From Sedimenticola selenatireducens DSM 17993 (GTDB lineage: Bacteria; Pseudomonadota; Gammaproteobacteria; Chromatiales; Chromatiaceae), in contig NZ_ATZE01000011.1 in assembly GCF_000428045.1 (NCBI RefSeq), positions 77,170 to 141,169 of the forward strand: 64,000 nucleotides of DNA, in the 5' to 3' direction. How positions within the stretch are numbered: position 1 is the stretch's first letter; each line of letters opens with the position of its first letter. Shown piece by piece: positions 38,205-47,596 of this stretch. Under the pieces are notes generated by a model. The model worked only from the letters and a program-made list of their open reading frames with translations. It had not been told where the DNA came from and ran no database searches. Position numbers and translations under genes: made by a program.

Positions 38205-39509
38205 TCAGAGTGAACCCGACGCCTTGATCATCAGATAGCCATTCACCAGGGCCACCGGCAACTGGGGCGCCTGCAGGTCCAGGGTCAATACCCCCTGGTG
38301 GCGCAGATTCTCCAGACTCTTCCGCCGACTCTCCAGATACTCGTTGACCGTATGAAACTCCAGCGCCCCGTCCAGATCACTCACCGGTCGTTCCAGGACC
38401 TCGTCCAGTATCGACTCGCGCAGATTGGCCACTACCACCAGATGGCGCCGTTTCAGCAGCTGAATCGCTCCAATCAGGTCGGCATGCTCTTCATCCCGGG
38501 TGTTGGTCAGCAGCACCACCAGCGCCCGGCGCTGCTGCAGCGACATCAGCTGTTTTGCGGCCAACAGGAAATCGGCCGCGTCCTGCCCCGCCATCAGGTC
38601 ATAGGTACGCGACAGCAGTTCCCTGACCACTCCAGCCCCTTTGCGTGGCGGCAGCCAGCGGTCGGTGCCACCAAAGGTGAGCAGACCCACCGCGTCCCCC
38701 TGCTGTGCTGCCACATGGGCCAGCAACAGCATGGCGTTCAGCGCCTGATCCAGATGTACCCGGCCGGACTCCTCGTGATGCATGCGACGACCACAATCGA
38801 GCAGAAACAGCACCTGCTGATCACGCTCGTCCTGGTACTCCTTGGAGATCAGCTTGCGATAGCGCGAACTGGCCTTCCAGTCGATCTGACGCAGGGCATC
38901 GCCGGCACGGTATTCGCGCAACTGATGAAAATCGTTACCCTGCCCGCGCCGCTGGCGCCGCCGTACGCCCATCTGGCTGAGCCGATGATCGGTTGCCAGC
39001 AGGGCATAACGCCCGATCTCCTGGAAATCGGGGAACACCTTGACCCGTTCGGCCAATGGATAGAAGTGCCGTTTACGCCAGAATCCCAGTGGAGACACGG
39101 CGATTACATCACACCCGTTGAACTCGGCATCGCCGCGCCGGAGCGGCTTGACCCGATACTCGACCCGCCCCGTGCAGTGCGCCGGGAGATCCAGTGAACA
39201 GGGCATGGATTGGCTGTCGAATCCGGGCGGATAATGGTCATGCAGCGACAGCCTGAGGGGGCGCGAGTCCACATTCTCCAGGGTCAGGCCCACTTTCGAC
39301 CAGACTCCGACCGGAATACTGTGTCGCAGGGTACGACTGACCGTCATCCCCGGGGTCTTTCGTGCCAGCACGGCATCCAGCAGCAGCACGCCGCCAATTA
39401 CCCAGCACAGCACCTGCCAGGGGTCATACAGTGCCGGGTAAAAGACCGCCAGCAGGGCCGTCAGGCTGACGGCGAGAGCGGTCCAGAGCAGTGACCGGCT
39501 GGGGGTCAT
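38205..39509 (-). CDS. DUF58 domain protein (vWA-like)
   Basis: 434-residue protein with two N-terminal membrane segments (about 10-50), a beta-rich region, then the DUF58 domain carrying the diagnostic REYRAGDALRQIDWKASSR segment and a von Willebrand-A-like stretch (VLFLLDCGRRM). DUF58 proteins are nearly always encoded beside MoxR ATPases and are thought to work with them in a membrane-associated maturation complex; the substrate is unknown. It overlaps the moxR-like gene by four bases and is the last gene of the operon. Confidence 0.9.
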   Translation of the reverse strand: MTPSRSLLWTALAVSLTALLAVFYPALYDPWQVLCWVIGGVLLLDAVLARKTPGMTVSRTLRHSIPVGVWSKVGLTLENVDSRPLRLSLHDHYPPGFDSQSMPCSLDLPAHCTGRVEYRVKPLRRGDAEFNGCDVIAVSPLGFWRKRHFYPLAERVKVFPDFQEIGRYALLATDHRLSQMGVRRRQRRGQGNDFHQLREYRAGDALRQIDWKASSRYRKLISKEYQDERDQQVLFLLDCGRRMHHEESGRVHLDQALNAMLLLAHVAAQQGDAVGLLTFGGTDRWLPPRKGAGVVRELLSRTYDLMAGQDAADFLLAAKQLMSLQQRRALVVLLTNTRDEEHADLIGAIQLLKRRHLVVVANLRESILDEVLERPVSDLDGALEFHTVNEYLESRRKSLENLRHQGVLTLDLQAPQLPVALVNGYLMIKASGSL

Positions 39510-40504
39510 ACCCGGGGCGCATCCACGTTAACCAGGATATCGGCCAGTACATCATCGGGACGGTAGCCTTCGATCTCCAGATCGGTGGCCAGCTTCATGC
39601 GATGGCGCAACACCGCGGTCGCGACCCCCTTCACATCGTCCGGGGTGACGAAGTTGTTTCCCGCCAACAGGGCATGGGCACGGGCGGCGCGCAGCAGGGA
39701 GATACTCCCCCGCGGTCCCGGCCCCACCTCCACGCCGCTCCAGTCCCGTGCCGTGCGCACAATCCGCACCGCGTAGGCGACAATCTGCTCATCCACCCGC
39801 AGTCCCGCCGCCGCCCGCTGCAGGTTCAGTACCTGGTCCGGTTGCAGTAGCGTCTGCACTTGCGAGATATCCAGCTGATCACCCACCGCGCCGTTGGTAA
39901 CATGCTGCACCAGCGCCTGCTCTTCTTCCTGAGCGGGATAATCGATGAACACCTTGAGCAGGAAACGGTCCAGCTGGGCCTGTGGCAGGGGATAGGTGCC
40001 CTCCTGCTCGATCGGGTTTTGTGTCGCCAACACCAGAAACGGCAGTTGTAGCGGATAAGAGTTGCCCTCAATGGTGACCTGCTGCTCCTGCATCACTTCC
40101 AGCAGGGCGGACTGGGTCTTGGCCGGCGCGCGGTTGATCTCGTCCGCCAGCAGGAAATTACAGAATACCGGCCCCTTGCGCACCCGAAAGGCATCCCGCT
40201 TCATATCGAACATCACATGTCCGCTGATATCGCTGGGCATCAGATCCGGGGTGAACTGTACCCGGCTGAAATGGCCACCCACGGCGGCCGCAAGCGCCCG
40301 CACCAGCAGTGTCTTGCCCAGTCCCGGGACCCCTTCCACCAACACATGCCCGGCCGCCAGCAGACCGACAATGACCTCCCGGATCACCCGGATCTGGCCG
40401 ATAACGGCGCGTTGCACCTCACGCTCCAGCCCCTGGACCTGGTCCTGTATTTCCTGAGACAAACCGCCGGCTGTCTGATCGGTCCCGTTCGTTTCCTCAT
40501 CCAC
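39506..40504 (-). CDS. MoxR family AAA+ ATPase
   Basis: 332-residue AAA+ ATPase of the MoxR/RavA class, predicted chaperone for assembly or metal/cofactor insertion into partner proteins. Walker A is GVPGLGKT at residues 58-65 and Walker B/sensor the [24 protein letters not shown] segment. It starts with GTG, overlapping the DUF4350 gene by eight bases, and overlaps the DUF58 gene by four. Confidence 0.95.
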   Translation of the reverse strand: MDEETNGTDQTAGGLSQEIQDQVQGLEREVQRAVIGQIRVIREVIVGLLAAGHVLVEGVPGLGKTLLVRALAAAVGGHFSRVQFTPDLMPSDISGHVMFDMKRDAFRVRKGPVFCNFLLADEINRAPAKTQSALLEVMQEQQVTIEGNSYPLQLPFLVLATQNPIEQEGTYPLPQAQLDRFLLKVFIDYPAQEEEQALVQHVTNGAVGDQLDISQVQTLLQPDQVLNLQRAAAGLRVDEQIVAYAVRIVRTARDWSGVEVGPGPRGSISLLRAARAHALLAGNNFVTPDDVKGVATAVLRHRMKLATDLEIEGYRPDDVLADILVNVDAPRV

Positions 40505-41723
40505 TGTCCTTCTCCCCGTTTGAAGTCTGTTCTTTCTGTATCCGCAGCTGTGCCGCCAGCCTCTGTTGTATGGCCGTCACCTGGATAAATCCCTGCTCCC
40601 CCTGGTATTCGCCATAGAGCGCCTGCTCCACCTGCTGCGTGGGCAGCCCGACATGTCGCGCAATCCATTGACAGCGCGCGGCCTGTTCCATCGCCCCCAG
40701 CACCGGATGGCGCCGTCGCCATGCCTGCTCCAGCGCCGCCTGGGAATGCAGGAAGGCCCCGGCTGCCTGATCGGTGCGCCAGAGGTAGCCCCCCACTGCC
40801 GCCAGGTGTTCCATCAGGTTACGCCGGACCGGCCGCCCTACCGACCTGACCGGCCCGCTGCGCAGGGTCAGCGACCAGACCAGCAGCACCCCCAGCGCGA
40901 GCAGCGATATAACCAGGCCGGGGGCCCGTCGCCAGAGCAGTATCGGCAGGGCCGGCATGGCGCTGCTGTATAGCAGCCAGGCATGTTGCTGATCACCCAC
41001 CAGCAGGGCAAGCAGCAGGGCGTGATCATGCTCACCAATCGACGGATTGGAAAACGGCTGCAGATCACTGATCACCGTGATCCTTCCCTGTCCAAGCGCG
41101 TATTGCAGCAGATGCCCACCCTCGTTGGTCTCAACCTTCCAGTCCGCGTGCCCTAGGCTGTCAAACAGCACGCGCCGCTCGCTAAAAGCCACGGCAATCG
41201 GCTCGTCTACCCCGGGCATCTCGAAGCGTAGCGGCGCTGGTTTGTCCGAACCATCGGCGGACGACTCCGCATCCGGCTCATCGGACTGATCCTGCCCGCT
41301 GTCCCGTAAAACCAGCTGGACGCCCAGCGTATCCAGCAGGCTGTTGCCACTGGTTTCCGCCTCTTCGTCCCAGGCATCCTGTGGCGTGATCAACAGATGA
41401 CCGCCCTGCCTCACCCACGCCAGCAGTGTCTGCTCGCGCTCGGCCGGCAGGCTCACGCCCAGCCGGTAGACCAGCAGCAGGCCCGGTTCCGCCGGTGGAT
41501 TCAGCAGCCGATCCCGGCCACTGACACTCTCGGTCACCACATGGATGCGATTCAGGAAACGCTCGGCCGCCAGCAGCGGGTTTCTTTTTGCCGCCGGCGA
41601 CATCCCTTCAACCACCTCCCGGGTACGCTGTTCAAAGTTGGCGGAAAACCACCGCATTCCCCAGCCTGCGAGCAGTAACAGCAGCGCGGCAATCGACGTC
41701 CATATCAGCTTATTCCGCACCAT
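40497..41723 (-). CDS. DUF4350 domain membrane protein
   Basis: 408 residues. One N-terminal membrane segment (about 6-25), a periplasm-facing domain resembling a class I glutamine-amidotransferase-like DUF4350 fold (LLVYRLGV...WVRQGGHLLITPQ, ITVISDLQPFSN), then a second membrane segment near residues 255-285 (VISLLALGVLLVWSLTL) and a basic cytoplasmic tail. An acidic low-complexity loop lies near residue 145-165. DUF4350 genes commonly accompany MoxR and DUF58. It overlaps both neighbours, by 14 and eight bases. Confidence 0.8.
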   Translation of the reverse strand: MVRNKLIWTSIAALLLLLAGWGMRWFSANFEQRTREVVEGMSPAAKRNPLLAAERFLNRIHVVTESVSGRDRLLNPPAEPGLLLVYRLGVSLPAEREQTLLAWVRQGGHLLITPQDAWDEEAETSGNSLLDTLGVQLVLRDSGQDQSDEPDAESSADGSDKPAPLRFEMPGVDEPIAVAFSERRVLFDSLGHADWKVETNEGGHLLQYALGQGRITVISDLQPFSNPSIGEHDHALLLALLVGDQQHAWLLYSSAMPALPILLWRRAPGLVISLLALGVLLVWSLTLRSGPVRSVGRPVRRNLMEHLAAVGGYLWRTDQAAGAFLHSQAALEQAWRRRHPVLGAMEQAARCQWIARHVGLPTQQVEQALYGEYQGEQGFIQVTAIQQRLAAQLRIQKEQTSNGEKDSG

Positions 41724-43230
41724 CAGTCACCCGGCCAAACAGCCGCTCCCATTCACCGCAGAGCCCGCTCACCTGCCGCTCATCCGGTGCCTGATGGCCA
41801 TAGGCGGCCCCTATCCATAACCCCGTGAGGCGCACAAAGTATGCACTCTGGTCCTCGGGACAGACCGCCCGCACCCGCTCGATACACTCCCCCTCTGTGG
41901 CACTGTCCGGTATCTCCAGGCGGTCATGCTCCAGCAGCGCCATCAGCACGCCCCGGTAGAGCAGGCTCAAGCCCCCCCGAACATCCCCTTGCTGCAACAA
42001 ACTTCGACACTCCCCGGCAATATCGGCTGGCAGTGACCCGGCATCCAACGGCAGGCCGAACAGGCGGGCCGGCCGCTGCCGCTGCCTTGCGGTTGGCGGC
42101 TGACGGATGACCAGGTACTCCCGATTGGCCCAGGCCTTATACAGCAGCCAGGTCAGCAGCACCCCCGCCACGATCAGCAGCAGTGCCTTGCCAAACGCGG
42201 CAAAGCCCTGGGTGAAACCCTCCAGCACTTCCAGTATCCACTTCACCAGCCAGGGCAAATCCTCCGGGGCGCCTGGTGCTTCGTCTTTTGCGCCGATATA
42301 TTTCCAGTAAGTCACTTGTTTGCGCTGGCCGAACGCCTCGTCCGCCAATACTTGATCGATCACCGTCTTCGCCTCTGCCGCCTCCATTGCCGCGGCCTGC
42401 AGATCGGATGTATAGCCAGCGGACAGTAGCGTGCCACACAGCAGCAGAATAATTGCCCTGCCCGACAACCCGACACGACGGGTCTGCCTTCCGCCGTGCT
42501 TTCTACCGATCAGGCGGCGGAAGGCGATCTCGATATCCCACGCCTCCAGATCGGTACGCCGGGTCAGGTAGAGTGAAAAACCGGCCGCCACGTAGAACGG
42601 GGCAATCAATGACATGGCGAGCAGGTCTCCCAGATGCTGCAACCATTGCTCCAGTGGTCCGGGGTTAAACAAAAAGCCGTCCAGATCCAGCCAGCGCAAC
42701 TCCTCCGGCAGCATGACGATGATCAGAAAGATGAAGGAGAGCTGCAGTATGAGTTCAAACACCAGCCCAACGATAGTCAGCCAGGTACTCGCCTGCTGTC
42801 CCCGGCTCAATACCGCGATGCGCTTTTTTCGCGCCTTGCCCTTGAGTTTTTCCAGTACCGTCACCGGCATGTTGAACGAGCGATTCGGATTGAAGCGGCG
42901 CCAGGTCAGGTTGGCGATCAGCTGCGGACGGATGACGCTGAACGCCTGCCGGATCAGGGTGCGGGCGCCGATCCTGTCGGCAAACAGGGCGCGACTCAGC
43001 CAGAACAAAAGCAGCGGTTCGTAGACCGGTTTACACCACCAGACGATGAGAATCGCCCAGGACGGCTGGTCGGCAAAAAACAGTGCGGACAGCAGATAGA
43101 CCGGCAGTGCCAGGGCCAGCCAGAGCAGCCAGAGCGGAACAAACCAGGACCGGGCCATGGCAAAGCCGAGGTCAACCGCCTCCCAGGAGGTGCGGGGACG
43201 AACGATCACCGCAATCCTATCCAGTTCCAT
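41710..43230 (-). CDS. DUF4129 domain multi-pass membrane protein
   Basis: 506 residues from the ATG at 43230 (MELDRIAVIVRPR). The N-terminal half has several membrane segments and resembles membrane proteins with a GYG/YIP-like layout; a further segment near residue 345 precedes a cytoplasmic C-terminal DUF4129 domain (about 400-500), whose GECIERVRAVCPEDQSAYFVRLTGLWIGAAYG segment ends in the typical ALYG-like AAYG. Overlaps of 14 bases on both sides tie it to the operon. Confidence 0.8.
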   Translation of the reverse strand: MELDRIAVIVRPRTSWEAVDLGFAMARSWFVPLWLLWLALALPVYLLSALFFADQPSWAILIVWWCKPVYEPLLLFWLSRALFADRIGARTLIRQAFSVIRPQLIANLTWRRFNPNRSFNMPVTVLEKLKGKARKKRIAVLSRGQQASTWLTIVGLVFELILQLSFIFLIIVMLPEELRWLDLDGFLFNPGPLEQWLQHLGDLLAMSLIAPFYVAAGFSLYLTRRTDLEAWDIEIAFRRLIGRKHGGRQTRRVGLSGRAIILLLCGTLLSAGYTSDLQAAAMEAAEAKTVIDQVLADEAFGQRKQVTYWKYIGAKDEAPGAPEDLPWLVKWILEVLEGFTQGFAAFGKALLLIVAGVLLTWLLYKAWANREYLVIRQPPTARQRQRPARLFGLPLDAGSLPADIAGECRSLLQQGDVRGGLSLLYRGVLMALLEHDRLEIPDSATEGECIERVRAVCPEDQSAYFVRLTGLWIGAAYGHQAPDERQVSGLCGEWERLFGRVTDGAE

Positions 43231-44206
43231 GGGCTTTCCTGCCGGCAAGTCCCAGATAGAGCAGTACCAGTATCCAGAACAGACCGGCCACGCCATATTT
43301 GATTTCACCGGCCACCGGACTGGAGGACCAGAACGCCTCGATAAAGGCAGCGATCAGCAGCATGAAGGCGGCCCCCATCACCAGCGGCAGCGCTTCCCGG
43401 GCGCGCAGTTTCAGCGCCTCCAGCCGGGTCAGCGGCCCCGGTGCGATCAGGGCATGTCCGAGCAGCAGCCCGGAGGCACCGCAAATCACAATGGCGGTCA
43501 ATTCAAACGCGCCGTGACCGCTGACAAAAGGCCAAAACGTGTCCTGATAACCGATCCGGGTCAAATGACCCGCCACGGCACCGATGACCACACCATTGAA
43601 CAGCAGCAGCAGCGCGGTCCCCAGGCCAAACAGCATGCCACCGGCAAAGGTGCGAAACCCGATACCGATATTATTCGAGATATAGTGACCGAACATCATC
43701 AGGTCGGTCTCCGCGCCGCGCTCCAGCGACCGGCCCGGTTTACGGTTCGCCGGGTCATACATTGATTCCATGCCGGCCACCTGATCCTCATCCATTACAC
43801 TGTAGATCAACTCGGGTTGCAGATAGCAGAAGCTGCCCACCAGTAATCCTGGCAGGGTCAACAGTGCCGCCGCGAGCCAGAAGTAGCCGATATGACGGCG
43901 CAAGGCGCGGGGAAAGCCATAAGCGATGAACTGCACCAGGCGCCACAGCTCGGCGCTGCGGCCCGAATAGAGCTGGCGATGGCCGCGCAACACCAACTCG
44001 TGCAACTGCTGCTCCAGCGCCGGACTGTAGTGGCGGCTTCGGGCAATCGCATAGTGATTACAGAGTTCCCGGTAGAGTTTGGGCAGGGATGCCAGCTCAG
44101 CAGCCGTGTGCTGGCGTTTGCGTCGCGCGCGATCAAGGTCATCCAGCAGCAGCCTTAACCGTTCCCAATGGTCCCGATGCTGCTGCTCGAAGCCCAGTTG
44201 CCGCAT
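43217..44206 (-). CDS. Stage II sporulation protein M (SpoIIM)-like membrane protein
   Basis: 329-residue integral membrane protein of the SpoIIM family. The soluble N-terminal 100 residues are helical (YRELCNHYAIARSR), followed by about six membrane segments including MLFGLGTALLLLFNGVVIGAV and the SGHGAFELTAIVICGASGLLLG signature. In non-sporulating bacteria the family is linked to MoxR/DUF58/RDD operons, function unknown. It overlaps the DUF4129 gene by 14 bases and follows the RDD gene after one base. Confidence 0.88.
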   Translation of the reverse strand: MRQLGFEQQHRDHWERLRLLLDDLDRARRKRQHTAAELASLPKLYRELCNHYAIARSRHYSPALEQQLHELVLRGHRQLYSGRSAELWRLVQFIAYGFPRALRRHIGYFWLAAALLTLPGLLVGSFCYLQPELIYSVMDEDQVAGMESMYDPANRKPGRSLERGAETDLMMFGHYISNNIGIGFRTFAGGMLFGLGTALLLLFNGVVIGAVAGHLTRIGYQDTFWPFVSGHGAFELTAIVICGASGLLLGHALIAPGPLTRLEALKLRAREALPLVMGAAFMLLIAAFIEAFWSSSPVAGEIKYGVAGLFWILVLLYLGLAGRKAHGTG

Positions 44207-44207
44207 G

Positions 44208-44891
44208 CTAGCGCCCTTGTCCCTGCGCCAGCCAACTGGCGTAGGCTAGCAGCTCGGACACCGCCGGCTCACCCCTTCGACCGCTCAGATCGGTCAGAAT
44301 TTCCGCCAATTCAATGCGCCGTGCCGCGGTTAACAGCGGCGCGCGTTCGGCAAATGCCAGCAGGGTTTGTTTCTCTTCACTGGTAAAGTGATTGGGCGGC
44401 TGGACGGGCGGTACAGACTGCATTTCATGACGCACGGAGGCCTTGTCCCTATAGACCACCAGGGTGCCTGCCGCCAGATCACCCAGACGCTGAAAGTTTC
44501 GGCTCAACAGCATCGAAATCAGTCCGGTGGCATATAAGAAAGGGAGAAAGTCGGCCGCCCGTAACAGATTCCTGATCAACGATGCAGACCAGGATACCGG
44601 TGTCCCATTGTCATGGATCACCTCAAGTCCCATAGCCTTTTTCCCCGGCGTGGCGCCCTGCCGCAGTTCAAAGAACACCGGGTAAAACCATTCGATGACA
44701 AAGAACACCACCAGGCTGATACCAAACCCCAGGCCACCAAGAAACGAGAACGGGATGGCAATCGCCAGATAGAGTCCGGCGCGGATCAGCATATCAATGG
44801 CCCAGGCGCAGCTACGTACTACCGGTCCGGCAATGCGCAGACTCAGCGCAATCCCCTCCGGCGTCTCATAGCTGCGGCTGGTGTCGAGCAT
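44208..44891 (-). CDS. RDD family membrane protein
   Basis: 227 residues from the ATG at 44891 (a TTG one codon upstream is possible). The RDD domain covers about residues 17-150: the conserved arginine in RIAGPVVRSCAWAIDMLIRA and aspartates AID, then GATPGKKAMGLEVIH and RNLLRAADFLP. About three membrane segments. The C-terminal 80 residues are soluble. RDD proteins are often transporter-like or stress-related but the role here is unknown. Confidence 0.88.
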   Translation of the reverse strand: MLDTSRSYETPEGIALSLRIAGPVVRSCAWAIDMLIRAGLYLAIAIPFSFLGGLGFGISLVVFFVIEWFYPVFFELRQGATPGKKAMGLEVIHDNGTPVSWSASLIRNLLRAADFLPFLYATGLISMLLSRNFQRLGDLAAGTLVVYRDKASVRHEMQSVPPVQPPNHFTSEEKQTLLAFAERAPLLTAARRIELAEILTDLSGRRGEPAVSELLAYASWLAQGQGR

Positions 44892-44901
44892 CAAACAGCG
44901 T

Positions 44902-46173
44902 TCATTGATAATAGATATCGCGATAGGCGGTGTACATGGAGGCGGTAATTACCGGCATCACCACCAGCAGACCCAGGCCCACCGGTATGGCGCCTATGAA
45001 GAACATCACCAGCGCCACAACACCATACAGCAGGAACGGCAGGATATTCTTCAGGCAGCCGGAAAAACTCATTTTCATGGCGGCGAGGGCCGACATCCCT
45101 TCCATCGCAATCAGCGCGGGCGCAAACCAGTAAGCCATCATCAGCGGGATGGAGAGACCAAACGCCACCAGCATCACCAACACCACCGAACCAACCCCCA
45201 TGGCAGACTGCAGCGCATCCGGATCGGAATTCTGCATGGCATCCATTCCCCCCAACATACCGATCATCACCCCGCCACCGACCATGGCCATTACAAAGGC
45301 AATGGCGATAAAGCCGACCAGATAGAGCAGACCGACCAGCACCAATTGACCGACGCTGGAGGAGAAACCGGCAAACAAGTGACTGATTTCAAAGTCACCT
45401 CCATGCTCCTGGGCGGCACACCCCAGCATCAGGCCGGCCAGGATCACCGGTGAAACCAGGGTAATCACCAGCGAACCGATAAACGGCACCAGACTGAGCA
45501 CCACCGAGAGCACCACCCAGACCACCAGGGTGATAATCCACGCCAGCGGGTTCTGCTTGAAATGCCAGAAGCCCCGGCTGATCCACTGCCAGCCGTTGCC
45601 TATCGGCCGGGATATCGGGCCGGACAGCTCGCCTCGTTCCGCCTCACCCACCAGCTCGGCCCGGGGTGCGGCATAGGGGTCTTCCGCCTCACTCGCCGAT
45701 TCTACAAAAGTGGTCTGTTCGGCCGCAGCCGCCTGTCTGGCTAGGTATTTGGGTATCACGATACCGCAACTGAGGCAGGTGTCGTTCTCCAGCTGTTCCG
45801 AGCCGCATTTGGGGCAGGTCGGGGTCGCCCGCTGGGAGCGTTCTTTCCCGGTATTCAACGAGGCCACGGTAGGGCTGTCCGCTTCCGCTTCTCCATCCTC
45901 CAGTGGCACCAGTGAGAGTGCATCCGACTTGGCCGTCTGCTCCATCGGTTCCAGGCGCACGATCATGCCGACCGCCTCCAGCGCCTGCAGGTATTTTTCC
46001 GCCTTCTCTTTTTCCAGCGCCTTCTTCAGTATCACTTCACGGGCTGATGAAAGAACCTTCCTGGCCTTCTCCTCGGACACCTTGAAACGTTGGCAAAAAT
46101 TCTCTATCGCGTCGCTTATTTCGGTGCCAAGCCGCAACTGGCCGGTATAGATCACTTGGTAGTGCTCAACCAC
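44902..46173 (-). CDS. BPSS1780-like membrane protein with zinc ribbon
   Basis: 423 residues starting at GTG, with AAGGAG eight bases upstream. Three parts: residues 1-78 form a small alpha/beta domain (VSEEKARKVLSSAREVILKK, KAEKYLQALEAVGMIVRLEP) whose pattern recalls the ribosomal L7/L12 C-terminal fold; a zinc ribbon CPKCGSEQLENDTCLSCG near 119-137; and a C-terminal membrane region from about 200 with around six segments that matches the BPSS1780 family (WISRGFWHFKQNPLAWIITL). First gene of the MoxR/DUF58 operon. Function unknown. Confidence 0.75.
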   Translation of the reverse strand: MVEHYQVIYTGQLRLGTEISDAIENFCQRFKVSEEKARKVLSSAREVILKKALEKEKAEKYLQALEAVGMIVRLEPMEQTAKSDALSLVPLEDGEAEADSPTVASLNTGKERSQRATPTCPKCGSEQLENDTCLSCGIVIPKYLARQAAAAEQTTFVESASEAEDPYAAPRAELVGEAERGELSGPISRPIGNGWQWISRGFWHFKQNPLAWIITLVVWVVLSVVLSLVPFIGSLVITLVSPVILAGLMLGCAAQEHGGDFEISHLFAGFSSSVGQLVLVGLLYLVGFIAIAFVMAMVGGGVMIGMLGGMDAMQNSDPDALQSAMGVGSVVLVMLVAFGLSIPLMMAYWFAPALIAMEGMSALAAMKMSFSGCLKNILPFLLYGVVALVMFFIGAIPVGLGLLVVMPVITASMYTAYRDIYYQ

Positions 46174-46336
46174 AATCTTTTCTCCTTCCTGTTGTCGTTG
46201 TTATGTTGCGGGCCGCCCCAGACGACCGCTCACCATGCCCTATTCCTCGCCTCCGCAATCCGCTAGCCTTGCCACCGACAGAGCACTATCGATGGATTCT
46301 ATGACATAGGAGTAAAAATCTAAATCCTGATTCCCA

Positions 46337-46366
46337 TAAAAAAAGGGGTGCTTTTGGGCACCCCTT
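46337..46366 (-). terminator. Intrinsic terminator of the tkt-fba operon
   Basis: On the minus strand GGGGTGC (46364-46358) pairs perfectly with GCACCCC (46351-46345), extended by two A-T pairs, with a six-base loop and then seven T residues. It follows fba by about 27 bases and is the strongest intrinsic terminator in the window. Confidence 0.95.
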
Positions 46367-46392
46367 CGAAAAAACGACTGGAAGATCGCGGA

Positions 46393-47457
46393 TCAGCTGA
46401 TCTTCGGGTCCAGTTCGCCACTCTCGTACAGACCGAACATGGTTTCCAGGGATCGGGCACGAATCTTCGATGCGTGGCCGCTGCAACCAAACGCCTCATA
46501 GCGCGCCTTGCAGATCTCCTTCATGCCCTTGGTCGCCTCTTTGAGGAACTTGCGTGGGTCGAAGTTGGAGGTATTTTCGTGCAGGTGGCGACGGATGGAG
46601 CCAGTCGATGCCATGCGCAGATCGGTATCGATATTGACCTTGCGCACTCCGTGCTTGATACCCTCGACGATCTCTTCAACGGGCACGCCATAGGTCTGGC
46701 CCATATCACCACCGAAGTTGTTGATAATGGCCAGCCACTCCTGCGGTACCGAGGAGGAGCCATGCATCACCAGGTGGGTGTTGGGGATGCGCTGATGGAT
46801 CTCCTTGATCCGGTCGATGCGTAACACCTCGCCGGTCGGTTTCTTGGTGAACTTGTAGGCGCCGTGGGAGGTGCCGATGGCGATGGCCAGGGCATCCACC
46901 TGGGTCTGCTTGACAAAGTCGGCCGCCTGCTCGGGATCGGTCAGCAGCTGGTCCATATCCAGCTTGCCAACGGCGCCAATGCCGTCTTCCTCGCCCGCTT
47001 CGCCGGTCTCCAGGGAGCCGAGACAACCCAGCTCGCCCTCCACCGACACGCCACCGGCATGGGCCATCTCCACCACCCGGCGGGTGACATCCACATTGTA
47101 CTCGTAGGAGGATGGGGTCTTGCCATCGGTCATCAGCGAGCCGTCCATCATCACCGACGAGAAGCCGGACTGAATGGAGCGCAGGCAGACGGCCGGGGAG
47201 GTGCCGTGATCCTGGTGCATGACGATGGGGATATGCGGATAGGCTTCCAGGGCCGCCAGGATCAGGTGCCGCAGGAAGGTCTCACCGGCATAGGCACGCG
47301 CACCCGCGGAGCCCTGCATGATGACCGGACTGTCGGTCTCGTGCGCAGCCTGCATGATGGCATGCACCTGCTCCATATTGTTGACGTTGAACGCGGGCAT
47401 ACCGAACTGATGGTCGGCGGCATAATCCAGCAGCTGTCGCATGGAAATAAGAGGCAT
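46393..47457 (-). CDS. fba: Class II fructose-bisphosphate aldolase
   Basis: Zinc aldolase interconverting fructose-1,6-bisphosphate (or sedoheptulose bisphosphate in the Calvin cycle) and triose phosphates. The 354-residue product has the MHQDHG catalytic and zinc segment near residue 80-84, VEGELGCLG, the second zinc histidine in [10 protein letters not shown] and a third in HGSSSVP. The long variant with C-terminal extension matches CbbA-type aldolases. AAGGAG precedes the ATG. Last gene of the tkt-gap-pgk-pyk-fba operon. Confidence 0.96.
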   Translation of the reverse strand: MPLISMRQLLDYAADHQFGMPAFNVNNMEQVHAIMQAAHETDSPVIMQGSAGARAYAGETFLRHLILAALEAYPHIPIVMHQDHGTSPAVCLRSIQSGFSSVMMDGSLMTDGKTPSSYEYNVDVTRRVVEMAHAGGVSVEGELGCLGSLETGEAGEEDGIGAVGKLDMDQLLTDPEQAADFVKQTQVDALAIAIGTSHGAYKFTKKPTGEVLRIDRIKEIHQRIPNTHLVMHGSSSVPQEWLAIINNFGGDMGQTYGVPVEEIVEGIKHGVRKVNIDTDLRMASTGSIRRHLHENTSNFDPRKFLKEATKGMKEICKARYEAFGCSGHASKIRARSLETMFGLYESGELDPKIS

Positions 47458-47531
47458 GATGTTCTCCTTCTCTAGATAATTTTTTGTTTAATCCGCCGGA
47501 CGAAATCCCGTCCGTCTAGTAAATCAAGCGC

Positions 47532-47566
47532 GTAGGGTGGGCACAGAAGAGGCACCCCCCTTACCC
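47532..47566. repeat. REP-like element between pyk and fba
   Basis: GTAGGGTGGGCAC and GGCACCCCCCTTACCC form an imperfect palindrome in the pyk-fba gap. The GTAGGGTGGGCAC start matches a widespread gammaproteobacterial intergenic repeat and resembles the elements near 5154 and 35485. Confidence 0.55.
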
Positions 47567-47596
47567 TCTGTTATTCGTAAAACAAACCAATCCGGC

